Below the pieces are notes generated by a model, which made no database searches, was not told the DNA's origin, and saw nothing but the letters and a program-made list of their open reading frames with translations. A program made the translations under genes and the position numbers. DNA of 49,435 bases from an uncultured Saprospiraceae bacterium (GTDB lineage: Bacteria > Bacteroidota > Bacteroidia > Chitinophagales > Saprospiraceae), in the NCBI GenBank assembly GCA_938028705.1, contig CALIZI010000258.1:1-49435 (forward strand), read 5' to 3'. Shown piece after piece: positions 34,625-41,960 of the stretch (its first letter is position 1; each line of letters opens with the position of its first letter).

Positions 34625-36166
34625 ATGAGTGTCAAGTATTATTTGTTATTTGGACTAGCTTTGCTTGCACTTTCTTTGTTTTTTGATTATCAAAATATCA
34701 TATCTTTAAAGCCCTGTTCTACACACACTTGGCGGCAATCGGATGGAGCAGCTATTGCTGCAAATTACTACCGCGACGACCTCAAGTTTTTCAAACCACG
34801 CATCTATAATCGACAAACAGGCGGCGAAGGATATACTGCCGGAGAATTTACGGGTACGTACTGGCTCGCGGCTCTGTGTTACAAGATTTCGGGCGGCGTT
34901 CATGTCGGTTTTTTACGCAGTATTCACCTGTTGATTTTCTTTGGTGGCTTGTTCGGGCTGTTCAAAATCACGTATCATTTTCTGGAATCTGTGTGGCTTG
35001 CCTTTTGTGTGGCTTTGCTGTTTTTTGCTGCGCCTGTGCTGACTTTCTATGCCAATAATTTCTTGCCCGATGCCCCTGCCTTTGGCTTTCTGCTGATGGG
35101 CTGGGCGATGTTTTTTGATTATACAAAAACGAATAAACGAAGTCGGTTTTGGTGGGCTTTTGTGCTGTTTGCACTTGCCGGATTGATGAAGATTACAATG
35201 CTGATGAGTGTGGTGGCACTCGGTTTGGTCTTTGTGTTAGAATGGTCGGCTTGGGTAAAATTTGGTGAGAAAAAATTGTTTCCAAAACCACTTCAAACCC
35301 TTGTCGGTTTCGCCTTAGTATTTGGATTAGTGGGTGCTTGGTATGTGTATTTGCAATGGTATAAGGCACATCATGGCAACGATTATTTCTTTGCTCAATT
35401 GAAGGCGATTTGGTCGGGCGAGGATATGAATTTGCTCGTCTATACGCTGTATCGTACCTTGTTTTTTTGGTCAAAATATTACTTTTTCCCACTGGTTCAT
35501 GTCCTGCTGATTCCTTTGATTTTTGTAGTGTTTTTGGGTCGTCGCTCTCCGGGAAATTTATTATATGCACTTTCTTTATTTACATTCGCGGGTGCTTTGG
35601 CGATATACCTGATGTGGTTTTATCAATTCATTGACCATGATTATTACATCATTAGCCTGTATATAAATCCTGTATTTTTGCTGCTATCAGGATTGGTAAT
35701 TTTAAAAAATTATTTTCAACATATTTATAATTCATTATTTTTCAAAATATTATTTATAATATTTTTATTTATAAATATTTTTTATGCAAAAACTACTATG
35801 AATGACAGATATGGTGGTTATATGGACTACCGTTTGAATGAACAATTGGCAGAGTCGGAGTTTCACACTTACATGAATGAATTGGGTATCACGAAAGATG
35901 CTTGGGTGATCAGCGTACCGGACGGTTCGCCCAATGGAACACTATGCCTGCTCGACAGACCCGGATTTACGGAGTGGATTGACCGCACTGGCAGCCGCCC
36001 AAATGTGGAAGTGATACGCGACTGGCACACACGCGGCGCACGATACCTGATTGTGAATAGCCCTGATTATTTGGAGAAGCCTGTGATGCAGCCTTTTTTG
36101 GATAAAGAAATTGGTGCGTATAAAGATGTGAGGATTTTTGATTTGAATTTGGTGGATGAAAAATAA
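34625..36166 (+). CDS. GT-C type (family 39-like) membrane glycosyltransferase
   Basis: A 513-residue polytopic membrane protein with about ten transmembrane helices and a soluble C-terminal part of about 120 residues. After the first helix comes Ser-Thr-His-Thr-Trp-Arg-Gln-Ser-Asp-Gly, the external loop motif of ArnT/PMT_2-type enzymes, where the Asp is likely catalytic. These transfer sugars from polyprenyl-phosphate donors outside the membrane. A second motif, Asn-Phe-Leu-Pro-Asp-Ala-Pro-Ala, fits the family. Acceptor and sugar are unknown. The end of the gene (Ile-Phe-Asp-Leu-Asn-Leu-Val-Asp) is copied at 37251-37296 as part of a tandem duplication. Confidence 0.85.
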   Translation: MSVKYYLLFGLALLALSLFFDYQNIISLKPCSTHTWRQSDGAAIAANYYRDDLKFFKPRIYNRQTGGEGYTAGEFTGTYWLAALCYKISGGVHVGFLRSIHLLIFFGGLFGLFKITYHFLESVWLAFCVALLFFAAPVLTFYANNFLPDAPAFGFLLMGWAMFFDYTKTNKRSRFWWAFVLFALAGLMKITMLMSVVALGLVFVLEWSAWVKFGEKKLFPKPLQTLVGFALVFGLVGAWYVYLQWYKAHHGNDYFFAQLKAIWSGEDMNLLVYTLYRTLFFWSKYYFFPLVHVLLIPLIFVVFLGRRSPGNLLYALSLFTFAGALAIYLMWFYQFIDHDYYIISLYINPVFLLLSGLVILKNYFQHIYNSLFFKILFIIFLFINIFYAKTTMNDRYGGYMDYRLNEQLAESEFHTYMNELGITKDAWVISVPDGSPNGTLCLLDRPGFTEWIDRTGSRPNVEVIRDWHTRGARYLIVNSPDYLEKPVMQPFLDKEIGAYKDVRIFDLNLVDEK

Positions 36167-36280
36167 ATTCCAAAAAACAAATTCCAAATTCCAATTCAAT
36201 TTGGGCTAAAGTAAGGGTATAGAAGTGAGGAGATAAGATTTTGAGAGAGAGAAAAACCATGGTGGTTGAAATTTGTGGAA

Positions 36281-36745
36281 TTACGCAACTTGTTTTTTCC
36301 ATACATTTTGCAGAGAAAAAATGGTATCAGGTTCTAAGCCGAAACTTTCCAACAGTTTTTTATTAAATGGATTATCGTGATAATGATTGCCGATGTACTT
36401 TCCGTAAATTTTTTGTGGAATATTTAATTCCTCAAAAAAATCAGCCGAGTTTATATCTGTAAAGAAAAAATAGAACGCAGTTAAAACATCTAATCCAAGT
36501 ATATCATTATCAATTAATTGTACACACTTTCTTAATTCATTTAAATTCAAATTTGTAAATGTATCGTTAAATTTCAAAAGAAACTTATGACACGTCGTTC
36601 TACCGTAGTTTTTTAGTACCCATGCAGAAATTTCAACAAAATCATTGCGACTAATTTTATTTTCAAATTCAGTCACAGGAAGTAACGGATTTTCATGAAT
36701 TTGTTTTGTTATTTCTTGTGCGTATGTTGATATATTCATGTTCAT
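36281..36745 (-). CDS. immunity-like protein, paralogue 1
   Basis: A 154-residue cytoplasmic, mainly helical protein of unrecognised family. Residues around 33-65 read Phe-Val-Glu-Ile-Ser-Ala-Trp-Val-Leu-Lys-Asn-Tyr-Gly-Arg-Thr and Phe-Leu-Leu-Lys-Phe-Asn, and the end reads Leu-Gln-Asn-Val-Trp-Lys-Lys-Gln. Both stretches recur in the paralogue at 37319-37774. It follows a toxin-like gene remnant by 8 bases, the usual position of an immunity gene behind a polymorphic toxin. That role is inferred from position and pairing only. The frame is intact although its upstream partner is broken. Confidence 0.75.
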   Translation of the reverse strand: MNMNISTYAQEITKQIHENPLLPVTEFENKISRNDFVEISAWVLKNYGRTTCHKFLLKFNDTFTNLNLNELRKCVQLIDNDILGLDVLTAFYFFFTDINSADFFEELNIPQKIYGKYIGNHYHDNPFNKKLLESFGLEPDTIFSLQNVWKKQVA

Positions 36746-36753
36746 ATTTATTA

Positions 36754-37174
36754 TTAGAATGTAATGTATTCCGGCTCAAATGAATCGCTAATCAAGCGAT
36801 TTTTTACGAAAAAATTGGCTGCATCTGCTAAAGCCTTTCTACTTGGTGTGTAATGCCCTGACTGATTATTAATTGTGGTAATTTTGCCATTTTCAATACT
36901 TATACATCCGGCACTCAAGACCTCTTTCGCTATTTCAGAAAGATGATAGTGTGACTCGCCGATTCTTAATTCTCCATTTAGAAGTATCACATAATCTCCC
37001 ACAAAATCCACTGGTCTTCCTTTTTGGATGAATTTATCATCTTTTATCTCAAAATCAATGTGATAACCTAATTTATAAAGACTCTTTGTCTCGTCTGTAA
37101 CTGTCAAAGTCTGCCTAAAAAATATCCAAACCGACAAAATAACTACCCGACACGCCTTTAGGTTTTGGATTCAT
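36754..37174 (-). pseudogene. polymorphic-toxin-like C-terminal fragment, broken by a frameshift
   Basis: The last 127 residues are open from 37137 down (Asp-Tyr-Val-Ile-Leu-Leu-Asn-Gly-Glu-Leu, then Asn-Asn-Gln-Ser-Gly-His-Tyr-Thr-Pro-Ser), a style common at the ends of Bacteroidota polymorphic toxins. The original start Met-Asn-Pro-Lys-Pro-Lys-Gly-Val-Ser-Gly-Ser at 37174 is still visible but in another frame. A run of six A at 37117-37122 (five in the sister copy) explains the shift. Removing one base restores a continuous frame aligned to the copy at 37781-38200. A sequencing error in the homopolymer is the main alternative. Confidence 0.7.
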
Positions 37175-37318
37175 TTCAATTCATTTTCAGCTAAAATAAA
37201 AAAAATATCCTGCTTTTACAAATAATCCATATCCTACTTCCAAACCCGAAATAAAGATGTGCAAATTTTTGATTTGAATTTGGTGGATTGAAGATAAATT
37301 CCAATTCAATTTATAGTA

Positions 37319-37774
37319 TTACACAGCTTGTTTTTTCCATATATTTTGTAATGCGTCAATTTCTTCTTGGGAAATAGCCAACTGCGAGAATGAGAGTTGT
37401 AGCGAATAATCATCCATGCTAGCTCCAAAGTATGGACTTTCAACATCGGTAATGCCTAATTCATCCAAAAAATCATAACTATTCACATTGGTATAAAATC
37501 CATAAAAGGTAATGAGAGATTCAATACCACGTACCCTGCTGTGATTCATCAAAGCAATACATTGTTTCCATTCTTCGATAGACATAGCGTGTAATGTGCG
37601 GTTAAATTTCAATAAAAATTCATGGCTTGATGTATAACCATAGTATTCCAATATCCAAGCAGATATTTTTATAAATTGCTCTTTATCAATACTTTGCTCA
37701 ACATCTTCAAGGGATGTTTTGGGGGTTTTCCATATACGTTGCATGATTTGTTCTGAATAATTTTTTATGTCCAT
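37319..37774 (-). CDS. immunity-like protein, paralogue 2
   Basis: A 151-residue helical protein paralogous to the product of 36281-36745. Phe-Ile-Lys-Ile-Ser-Ala-Trp-Ile-Leu-Glu-Tyr-Tyr-Gly-Tyr-Thr-Ser-Ser-His-Glu-Phe-Leu-Leu-Lys-Phe and the end Leu-Gln-Asn-Ile-Trp-Lys-Lys-Gln-Ala align with it. The central parts have diverged, so the duplication is not recent or the copies were selected to differ. It starts 6 bases after the stop of a toxin-like pseudogene. It is otherwise unrecognised. Confidence 0.75.
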   Translation of the reverse strand: MDIKNYSEQIMQRIWKTPKTSLEDVEQSIDKEQFIKISAWILEYYGYTSSHEFLLKFNRTLHAMSIEEWKQCIALMNHSRVRGIESLITFYGFYTNVNSYDFLDELGITDVESPYFGASMDDYSLQLSFSQLAISQEEIDALQNIWKKQAV

Positions 37775-37780
37775 AATTAC

Positions 37781-38200
37781 TTATTTAAATGGAATAAAAG
37801 AAACAAAAATATCGCCTGTTAATTGGTTGTGTTCAAAGAAAATCTTGGCATCAATGACATCACCTTTAGTTGGACGATAATGTCCTGACCAATTATTGAG
37901 ATAAACAATTTTACCGTCCTCAATGCCTATTTGTCCGGCATTGATTACCTCGTTTGAGTATTCAGATAGATAGTAATGCCCTCTTCCGATTCATAGTTCA
38001 CCGTTCAAGAGGATAACGTAATCATCCTTGATATTCGCCAACTGACCGTCTATTAAAATCATCTGATTTTGAATATCAAGATTCGTCGAATAGCCGCCTT
38101 GAAAGTCATCTTTTTTCTCATCAATAACCGTCAAAGTCCGCTTAAAAATATCCAAACCAACAAAATGACTACCCGATACGCCTTTGGGTTTTGGATTCAT
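37781..38200 (-). pseudogene. polymorphic-toxin-like fragment, broken by an in-frame TGA
   Basis: Starts Met-Asn-Pro-Lys-Pro-Lys-Gly-Val-Ser-Gly-Ser at 38200 and runs to Leu-Leu-Asn-Gly-Glu-Leu, where a TGA at 37991-37993 stands in place of the arginine codon of the sister copy. Beyond it the same frame continues for 70 residues (Ile-Gly-Arg-Gly-His-Tyr-Tyr-Leu-Ser-Glu; Asn-Asn-Trp-Ser-Gly-His-Tyr-Arg-Pro) to a TAA at 37781. The rest of the frame is clean, so loss was recent, or the stop is a sequencing error. Confidence 0.72.
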
Positions 38201-38230
38201 TGTAATTCATTTTATCTAAGTTAAAAAAAA

Positions 38231-38391
38231 GGTTCTTTGACAATTTGGGTGGTAATACTTTTTGAAATGGAATTCTGCCCCAAACCTATAAGGTTTTGAA
38301 AACCTTATAGGTTTATAATCAGCAAGTTATCTCCGTTTTTTACATTAAAAATAAAAAGAAATAATTTTATCACCTAAATTGTCAAAGAACC
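38231..38391. repeat. nested inverted repeat upstream of the DUF1573 gene
   Basis: Outer arms GGTTCTTTGACAATTTGGGT (from 38231) and 38371-38391 pair at 20 of 21 positions. Inside, AAACCTATAAGGTTTT (38282-38297) pairs perfectly with 38299-38314 around a single G. The 436-bp gap 38201-38636 holds this, the next inverted repeat and a promoter, but no gene. Confidence 0.85.
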
Positions 38392-38460
38392 AAAAAAAAT
38401 ATCTCGTTTTCACAAATCATTCACAGTTCAGGCAAACATCAACTATTCAGTTTTCGCATC

Positions 38461-38516
38461 ATTAAAACTAAAAATTTAGTTAAAGTTTTAATTTTAACTA
38501 ACTTTTTAGTTTTAAT
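38461..38516. promoter_or_regulatory. 24-bp inverted repeat just upstream of the DUF1573 promoter
   Basis: Arms 38461-38484 and 38493-38516 pair at 23 of 24 positions around GTTTTAAT. The right arm ends 4 bp before the TATCTTTG element, so it covers the -33 region. It could be an operator or a roadblock. Confidence 0.6.
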
Positions 38517-38520
38517 AATG

Positions 38521-38528
38521 TATCTTTG
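38521..38528 (+). promoter_or_regulatory. -7 promoter element TATCTTTG
   Basis: Exact match to TAnnTTTG, giving a transcription start near 38535 and a ~100-nt leader before the DUF1573-yajC-YbbR operon. Confidence 0.6.
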
Positions 38529-38636
38529 TAGTGTATTAAAAAATAAAAGACTTTATTATTTTTTGAAACATGACTAAAAAGAGCTAATTTTGCGCTCAAT
38601 TTTCTAAAAAATTAAATTTTAAAACAAAAAGAAGAC

Positions 38637-39149
38637 ATGAAAAACATCGTATTATTTTGTCTATTGGCTTTAGCTGTTGGGCTTACAGCTTGTAAGAGCG
38701 ATACTAACAAAGCGGAGGATACCGTAAACACGCTAAACAACAAAAGCACACTTCCAAATGCTAACAATCCTACTGCACAGACACCTCAAATTCCTGATGA
38801 CACTGTAAATGTTGCTAAAATTCAATTTACTGAGCAAGTTTACGATTATGGTACGGTCAAAGCCGGTGAAAAAGTAGAGCATACTTTCAAATTCAAAAAT
38901 GTAGGTGTTGCCCCACTTATTATTGAAACCGCTAAGTCAACTTGTGGTTGTACCGTGCCTCAGTTTCCTAAAGAGCCTATCGCTCCGGGTGAATCAGGTG
39001 AAATTGCCGTTAAGTTTGACAGTAAAAATAAATCAGGCAGACAACGTAAGCCGGTTAATATTACAGCGAATACATGGCCTAAGTTGACGACTGTACATAT
39101 CGATGGTACAGTAGAAAAAGCAGAAGAAGCGGCTACTGCCAAACAATAA
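38637..39149 (+). CDS. DUF1573 lipoprotein
   Basis: A 170-residue exported protein. The signal ends in Gly-Leu-Thr-Ala-Cys (Cys19), a lipobox. After a linker of about 35 polar residues comes one DUF1573 domain, an immunoglobulin-like (ASH/PapD-like) fold. It has Tyr-Asp-Tyr-Gly-Thr-Val-Lys-Ala-Gly-Glu, Phe-Lys-Phe-Lys-Asn-Val-Gly, Ala-Lys-Ser-Thr-Cys-Gly-Cys-Thr-Val-Pro and Pro-Gly-Glu-Ser-Gly-Glu-Ile. The Cys-Gly-Cys is characteristic. Function is unknown. In this phylum it typically precedes yajC and a YbbR-like gene, as here. Confidence 0.92.
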   Translation: MKNIVLFCLLALAVGLTACKSDTNKAEDTVNTLNNKSTLPNANNPTAQTPQIPDDTVNVAKIQFTEQVYDYGTVKAGEKVEHTFKFKNVGVAPLIIETAKSTCGCTVPQFPKEPIAPGESGEIAVKFDSKNKSGRQRKPVNITANTWPKLTTVHIDGTVEKAEEAATAKQ

Positions 39150-39163
39150 TCTTTTTATTCAGA

Positions 39164-39214
39164 GGAGAGATAAGAGATAAGAGACCAACCTCTTATCTCT
39201 TTACTCTTTTCTCC
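39164..39214. repeat. inverted repeat between DUF1573 and yajC (AGAGATAAGAG words)
   Basis: AGAGATAAGAG (39173-39183) pairs perfectly with CTCTTATCTCT (39190-39200). Outer GGAGAG and CTTTTCTCC extend it with a gap. It fills most of the 76-bp gap. Confidence 0.75.
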
Positions 39215-39225
39215 ATACAATCACT

Positions 39226-39546
39226 ATGCAGACGATACTTTTACAAGCCGGAAATGAGGGTATGATTAACCTTGTTTTCATGGTGGCTATCATGTTGGTG
39301 GCTTACTTCTTCCTTATCAGACCACAAGCCAAACGCGCCAGAGAACAGCGTAGTTTTGTGGATAGCCTTGAAAAAGGTATGACCGTTGTTACTGCCGGAG
39401 GTATTCATGGTAAAATTTCCAGAGTAGATGATACTACGGTTACGCTTGAAGTATATAACAAAACGTATCTGACGGTAGAAAAACAAACCATTAATATGGA
39501 AATGACCACTGCCTCCCTCAAACAAACTGCCGAAAGTGCAAGTTGA
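39226..39546 (+). CDS. yajC: preprotein translocase subunit YajC
   Basis: YajC is an accessory of the SecDF-YajC complex in the inner membrane. The 106-residue product has the family form: a single transmembrane segment (about residues 14-30, Leu-Val-Phe-Met-Val-Ala-Ile-Met-Leu-Val-Ala-Tyr-Phe-Phe-Leu) followed directly by Ile-Arg-Pro-Gln-Ala-Lys-Arg. A small cytoplasmic domain with Gly-Met-Thr-Val-Val-Thr-Ala-Gly-Gly-Ile-His-Gly-Lys-Ile completes it. The next gene starts inside its last codons, so the two are coupled. Confidence 0.96.
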   Translation: MQTILLQAGNEGMINLVFMVAIMLVAYFFLIRPQAKRAREQRSFVDSLEKGMTVVTAGGIHGKISRVDDTTVTLEVYNKTYLTVEKQTINMEMTTASLKQTAESAS

Positions 39547-40483
39547 TACCGACAATATAAAAGCATTTTTGCAAACAGATAGAGCGATGTTGTTGGGCTG
39601 TATCGGTATCGCTTTTGTGGTTTGGTTATTTATGAAAATGTCACAAACCCACCAAACGGAAATCCCTGTTGAAGTGGCTTATAACTTGCCTGAAGATAAG
39701 ATTTTTGCGACACCACCACTCGCTAGCATCACACCTCAAATAAGTGGAACAGGTTGGGCATTATTTACCCGCTACATCACCGCACAACGCCCCAATATTA
39801 CACTTGACCTCGACAATACACCCGCCCAAACCATCAGTGCGCCACGTCTGGAAACACTCATTCAACAAGACCTTTCTGCACCACTCAAAGCCGGGCTTCG
39901 CGCTTACCAATCCATCACCGTACAACTAGATGATAAAGCCGGCAAACGTATTCCACTCGTTTTGCACCAAGACATCCGTCTGGCAACAGAATATCAATTC
40001 GTCGTACCGCCACGCCTTATTCCCGATAGCATCATGATATACGGACCCAAAAGTATTATTGATACGACAAAAAGTTGGGCAACCACCCTCCTCAAAATCG
40101 AAGATGTAAAAGAAAATATCAGCCCTTCCGTTGCACTCCAAGCCCACCCCAATACAGAAGTCAGTTTTGACTCCACAGAAATCGTATGTCGTATAGATGT
40201 AGAACTATTTACAGAAAAAATACTTGAGATACCTACCATCATTATCAATGCACCGGATACCTTATTGCTGACGATTCACCCTTCAAAAATAAAAGTTACC
40301 TGCCGCGTAGGGTATAGCACTTATGATAAAGTCAACCCGACACAATTTACGGCTGTTGCCGATTTTACTAAGGTAGATATCAACAACTCCAACTACGCAC
40401 CCGTCAAACTCACCCGTCAGCCCGATTTTGTAAAAATCACAAGCATCGTACCCGAACAAGTCGAGTTTATCATTAGTCGCTGA
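39536..40483 (+). CDS. YbbR-like domain protein
   Basis: A 315-residue bitopic protein. One transmembrane helix (about residues 17-33) near the N-terminus is followed by an extracytoplasmic part with YbbR-like repeats. Pro-Asp-Ser-Ile-Met-Ile-Tyr-Gly-Pro-Lys-Ser-Ile-Ile-Asp is the clearest repeat signature. In Firmicutes YbbR (CdaR) regulates the diadenylate cyclase CdaA; in Bacteroidota it is usually found with yajC and coaE and its role is not settled. coaE is not in this window. The start is a GTG 11 bases inside yajC. Confidence 0.85.
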   Translation: MQVDTDNIKAFLQTDRAMLLGCIGIAFVVWLFMKMSQTHQTEIPVEVAYNLPEDKIFATPPLASITPQISGTGWALFTRYITAQRPNITLDLDNTPAQTISAPRLETLIQQDLSAPLKAGLRAYQSITVQLDDKAGKRIPLVLHQDIRLATEYQFVVPPRLIPDSIMIYGPKSIIDTTKSWATTLLKIEDVKENISPSVALQAHPNTEVSFDSTEIVCRIDVELFTEKILEIPTIIINAPDTLLLTIHPSKIKVTCRVGYSTYDKVNPTQFTAVADFTKVDINNSNYAPVKLTRQPDFVKITSIVPEQVEFIISR

Positions 40484-40858
40484 AAGCAATATTACAAAAA
40501 AATTGCAATAAATAATTCTACTCTCATATTAAACATAAATAACTGATAATCAGTATAAAAACACTTGCAAATTATCCGATTTTTACTATTCACTAAGCAA
40601 TATAGTCGTTTTTATCTCAGTATTTTTTTATACCTTTGGTCTTGTCAAAGAAAAAAATATTTAAATCAATAGAGCAATAGATATACAAGTAGTAGAAAAT
40701 GTAAAATGTAAAATAATAAACGTAAAATGTAAAAATATTTTTTAGGATGTAATTTTTTTATTTAAAAATAATTAATATTTAATTTATTATAAATAAAAAT
40801 CCTTTTATATCTTACATTTTATATTTCTCAGACAGTTTTTGGATATTAAAGCATTGCT
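40484..40858. other. 375-bp AT-rich intergenic region with a promoter
   Basis: No gene seen. It contains a TACCTTTG element at 40631-40638 and, around 40698-40830, AAAATGTAAAATGTAAAA words opposed by TTACATTTTATATTT, another loose inverted repeat. The first 100 bp are featureless AT-rich DNA. Confidence 0.6.
40631..40638 (+). promoter_or_regulatory. -7 promoter element TACCTTTG
   Basis: Exact TAnnTTTG match about 220 bp before the esterase gene. Transcription would start near 40645 and produce a leader containing the AAAATGTAAAA repeat. Confidence 0.45.
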
Positions 40859-41797
40859 ATGAGCTTAAAGAATTTTTTTATCAAATCCTACTTATTACGC
40901 CGCCGCAAAAAATGGAAAAAGCGATTGAAAGGTCGTCTCCCATCCAAAGAAGCCCTCCGTAATTGGATAGAAACAACCACCGCTCAATTTGAGATGCCCA
41001 AAGGCATTAGCATCAAAAAATTTAATATTGACCACATACAAACCGAGTGGATGATTCCCCCCGGTGCTGCCGCCGATGAGATGATTTATTACCTGCATGG
41101 TGGTGCTTACATGATGGGGTCTATTGATACACACCGCAGTTTGGCTGCCAAACTCTCCCTCGAAACAGGCTCAAAAGTATTGCTCATTGATTATGCACTT
41201 GCCCCCGAAAACCCCTATCCGGCTGCCCTCAATGATTCGCTCAAAGTATATACATGGCTCACACAAAACGGCTACAAAAGCGTCAGTATCATCATAGCAG
41301 GTGATTCTGCGGGTGGTGGTTTGGCACTTTCTACCGTCATAGCTGCACGCGACAAAGGCATGGTCGTACCTGCCGGTCTTGTACTGCTCTCCCCTTGGAC
41401 CGACCTTGCCGGCACCGGCGAATCCATGACCACCAAAGCCAAAAAAGATCCGGTACTCACCGCCGAAACACTCCCCAAAACCGCACAATGGTACGCCGGA
41501 GATATACCGCTCGACGACCCTCGTGTGTCACCACTTTATGCCGACCTCAGCGGCTTACCGCCTATGTTCATACAAGTCGGTACTTCCGAAATATTACTTG
41601 ACGATTCCACACGCCTTGCCGAGCGTGCCAAAGCCGCAGGCGTAGAAGTCGAATTGGACGTGTGGCAAGGACAAATGCACGTTTGGCAAATGCTTTGGGC
41701 TCGCCTACCCTCTGCCCGCAAAGCCATAGAAAAAATCAGTACATTTACCCGCAAACGACTCGGACAAGCCAGAATTATGTATCACGATGTGGCGTAG
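40859..41797 (+). CDS. alpha/beta hydrolase, hormone-sensitive-lipase type esterase
   Basis: A 312-residue cytoplasmic carboxylesterase of the HSL (family IV) group. His-Gly-Gly-Ala-Tyr (80-84) forms the oxyanion hole and Gly-Asp-Ser-Ala-Gly-Gly (148-153) holds the nucleophile Ser150. Glu-Ile-Leu-Leu-Asp gives the acid, probably Asp248, and Gly-Gln-Met-His the base, His274. Pro-Trp-Thr-Asp-Leu near residue 180 is also typical. Substrates of this group are short-chain esters and the physiological one is unknown. A basic N-terminal stretch (Arg-Arg-Arg-Lys-Lys-Trp-Lys-Lys-Arg) is unusual. It converges on the TonB receptor across a repeat. Confidence 0.92.
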   Translation: MSLKNFFIKSYLLRRRKKWKKRLKGRLPSKEALRNWIETTTAQFEMPKGISIKKFNIDHIQTEWMIPPGAAADEMIYYLHGGAYMMGSIDTHRSLAAKLSLETGSKVLLIDYALAPENPYPAALNDSLKVYTWLTQNGYKSVSIIIAGDSAGGGLALSTVIAARDKGMVVPAGLVLLSPWTDLAGTGESMTTKAKKDPVLTAETLPKTAQWYAGDIPLDDPRVSPLYADLSGLPPMFIQVGTSEILLDDSTRLAERAKAAGVEVELDVWQGQMHVWQMLWARLPSARKAIEKISTFTRKRLGQARIMYHDVA

Positions 41798-41805
41798 CTT
41801 ATAGG

Positions 41806-41960
41806 GTTTATGGAGTTGATAGAGTTTATAAAGTTTGTAAAGTTGATAGAGTGATTAAGTTCATCAACTCTATAAACTAATCACTCTATAAACTCAATCA
41901 ACTCCATAAACTAATCACTTTATAAACTCCATAAACTAATCACTTTATAAACTCCATAAA
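41806..41960. repeat. inverted and tandem repeat between convergent genes
   Basis: GTTTATGGAGTTGATAGAGT... (41806-41830) pairs with 41887-41911 at 24 of 25 positions. A 25-bp unit beginning CTAATCACTTTATAAACTCC is repeated exactly at 41911-41935 and 41936-41960. The right end runs into the receptor gene and encodes its last residues (Phe-Ser-Leu-Trp-Ser-Leu). Confidence 0.88.

Larger units (their letters stand above)
36120..37200. repeat. tandem duplication, unit 1
   Basis: Begins ATAAAGATGTG inside the glycosyltransferase 3' end and includes the immunity-like gene and toxin-like pseudogene, to about 37200. Unit 2 (37251-38230) has the same order and recognisable matching text throughout. 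Confidence 0.8.
37251..38230. repeat. tandem duplication, unit 2
   Basis: Starts with ATAAAGATGTG plus text matching the last ~45 bp of the glycosyltransferase gene, which here encode nothing. The second immunity-like gene and second toxin-like pseudogene follow. Start codons of corresponding genes are offset by 1026 to 1029 bp, which gives the period. Confidence 0.8.

Noticed and set aside
41911-41960. CRISPR-like direct repeats
   Set aside because: Two adjacent identical 25-mers without spacers, in a gap hairpin; no cas genes nearby. The GTGTTGTG run near 5515 is likewise a simple tandem.
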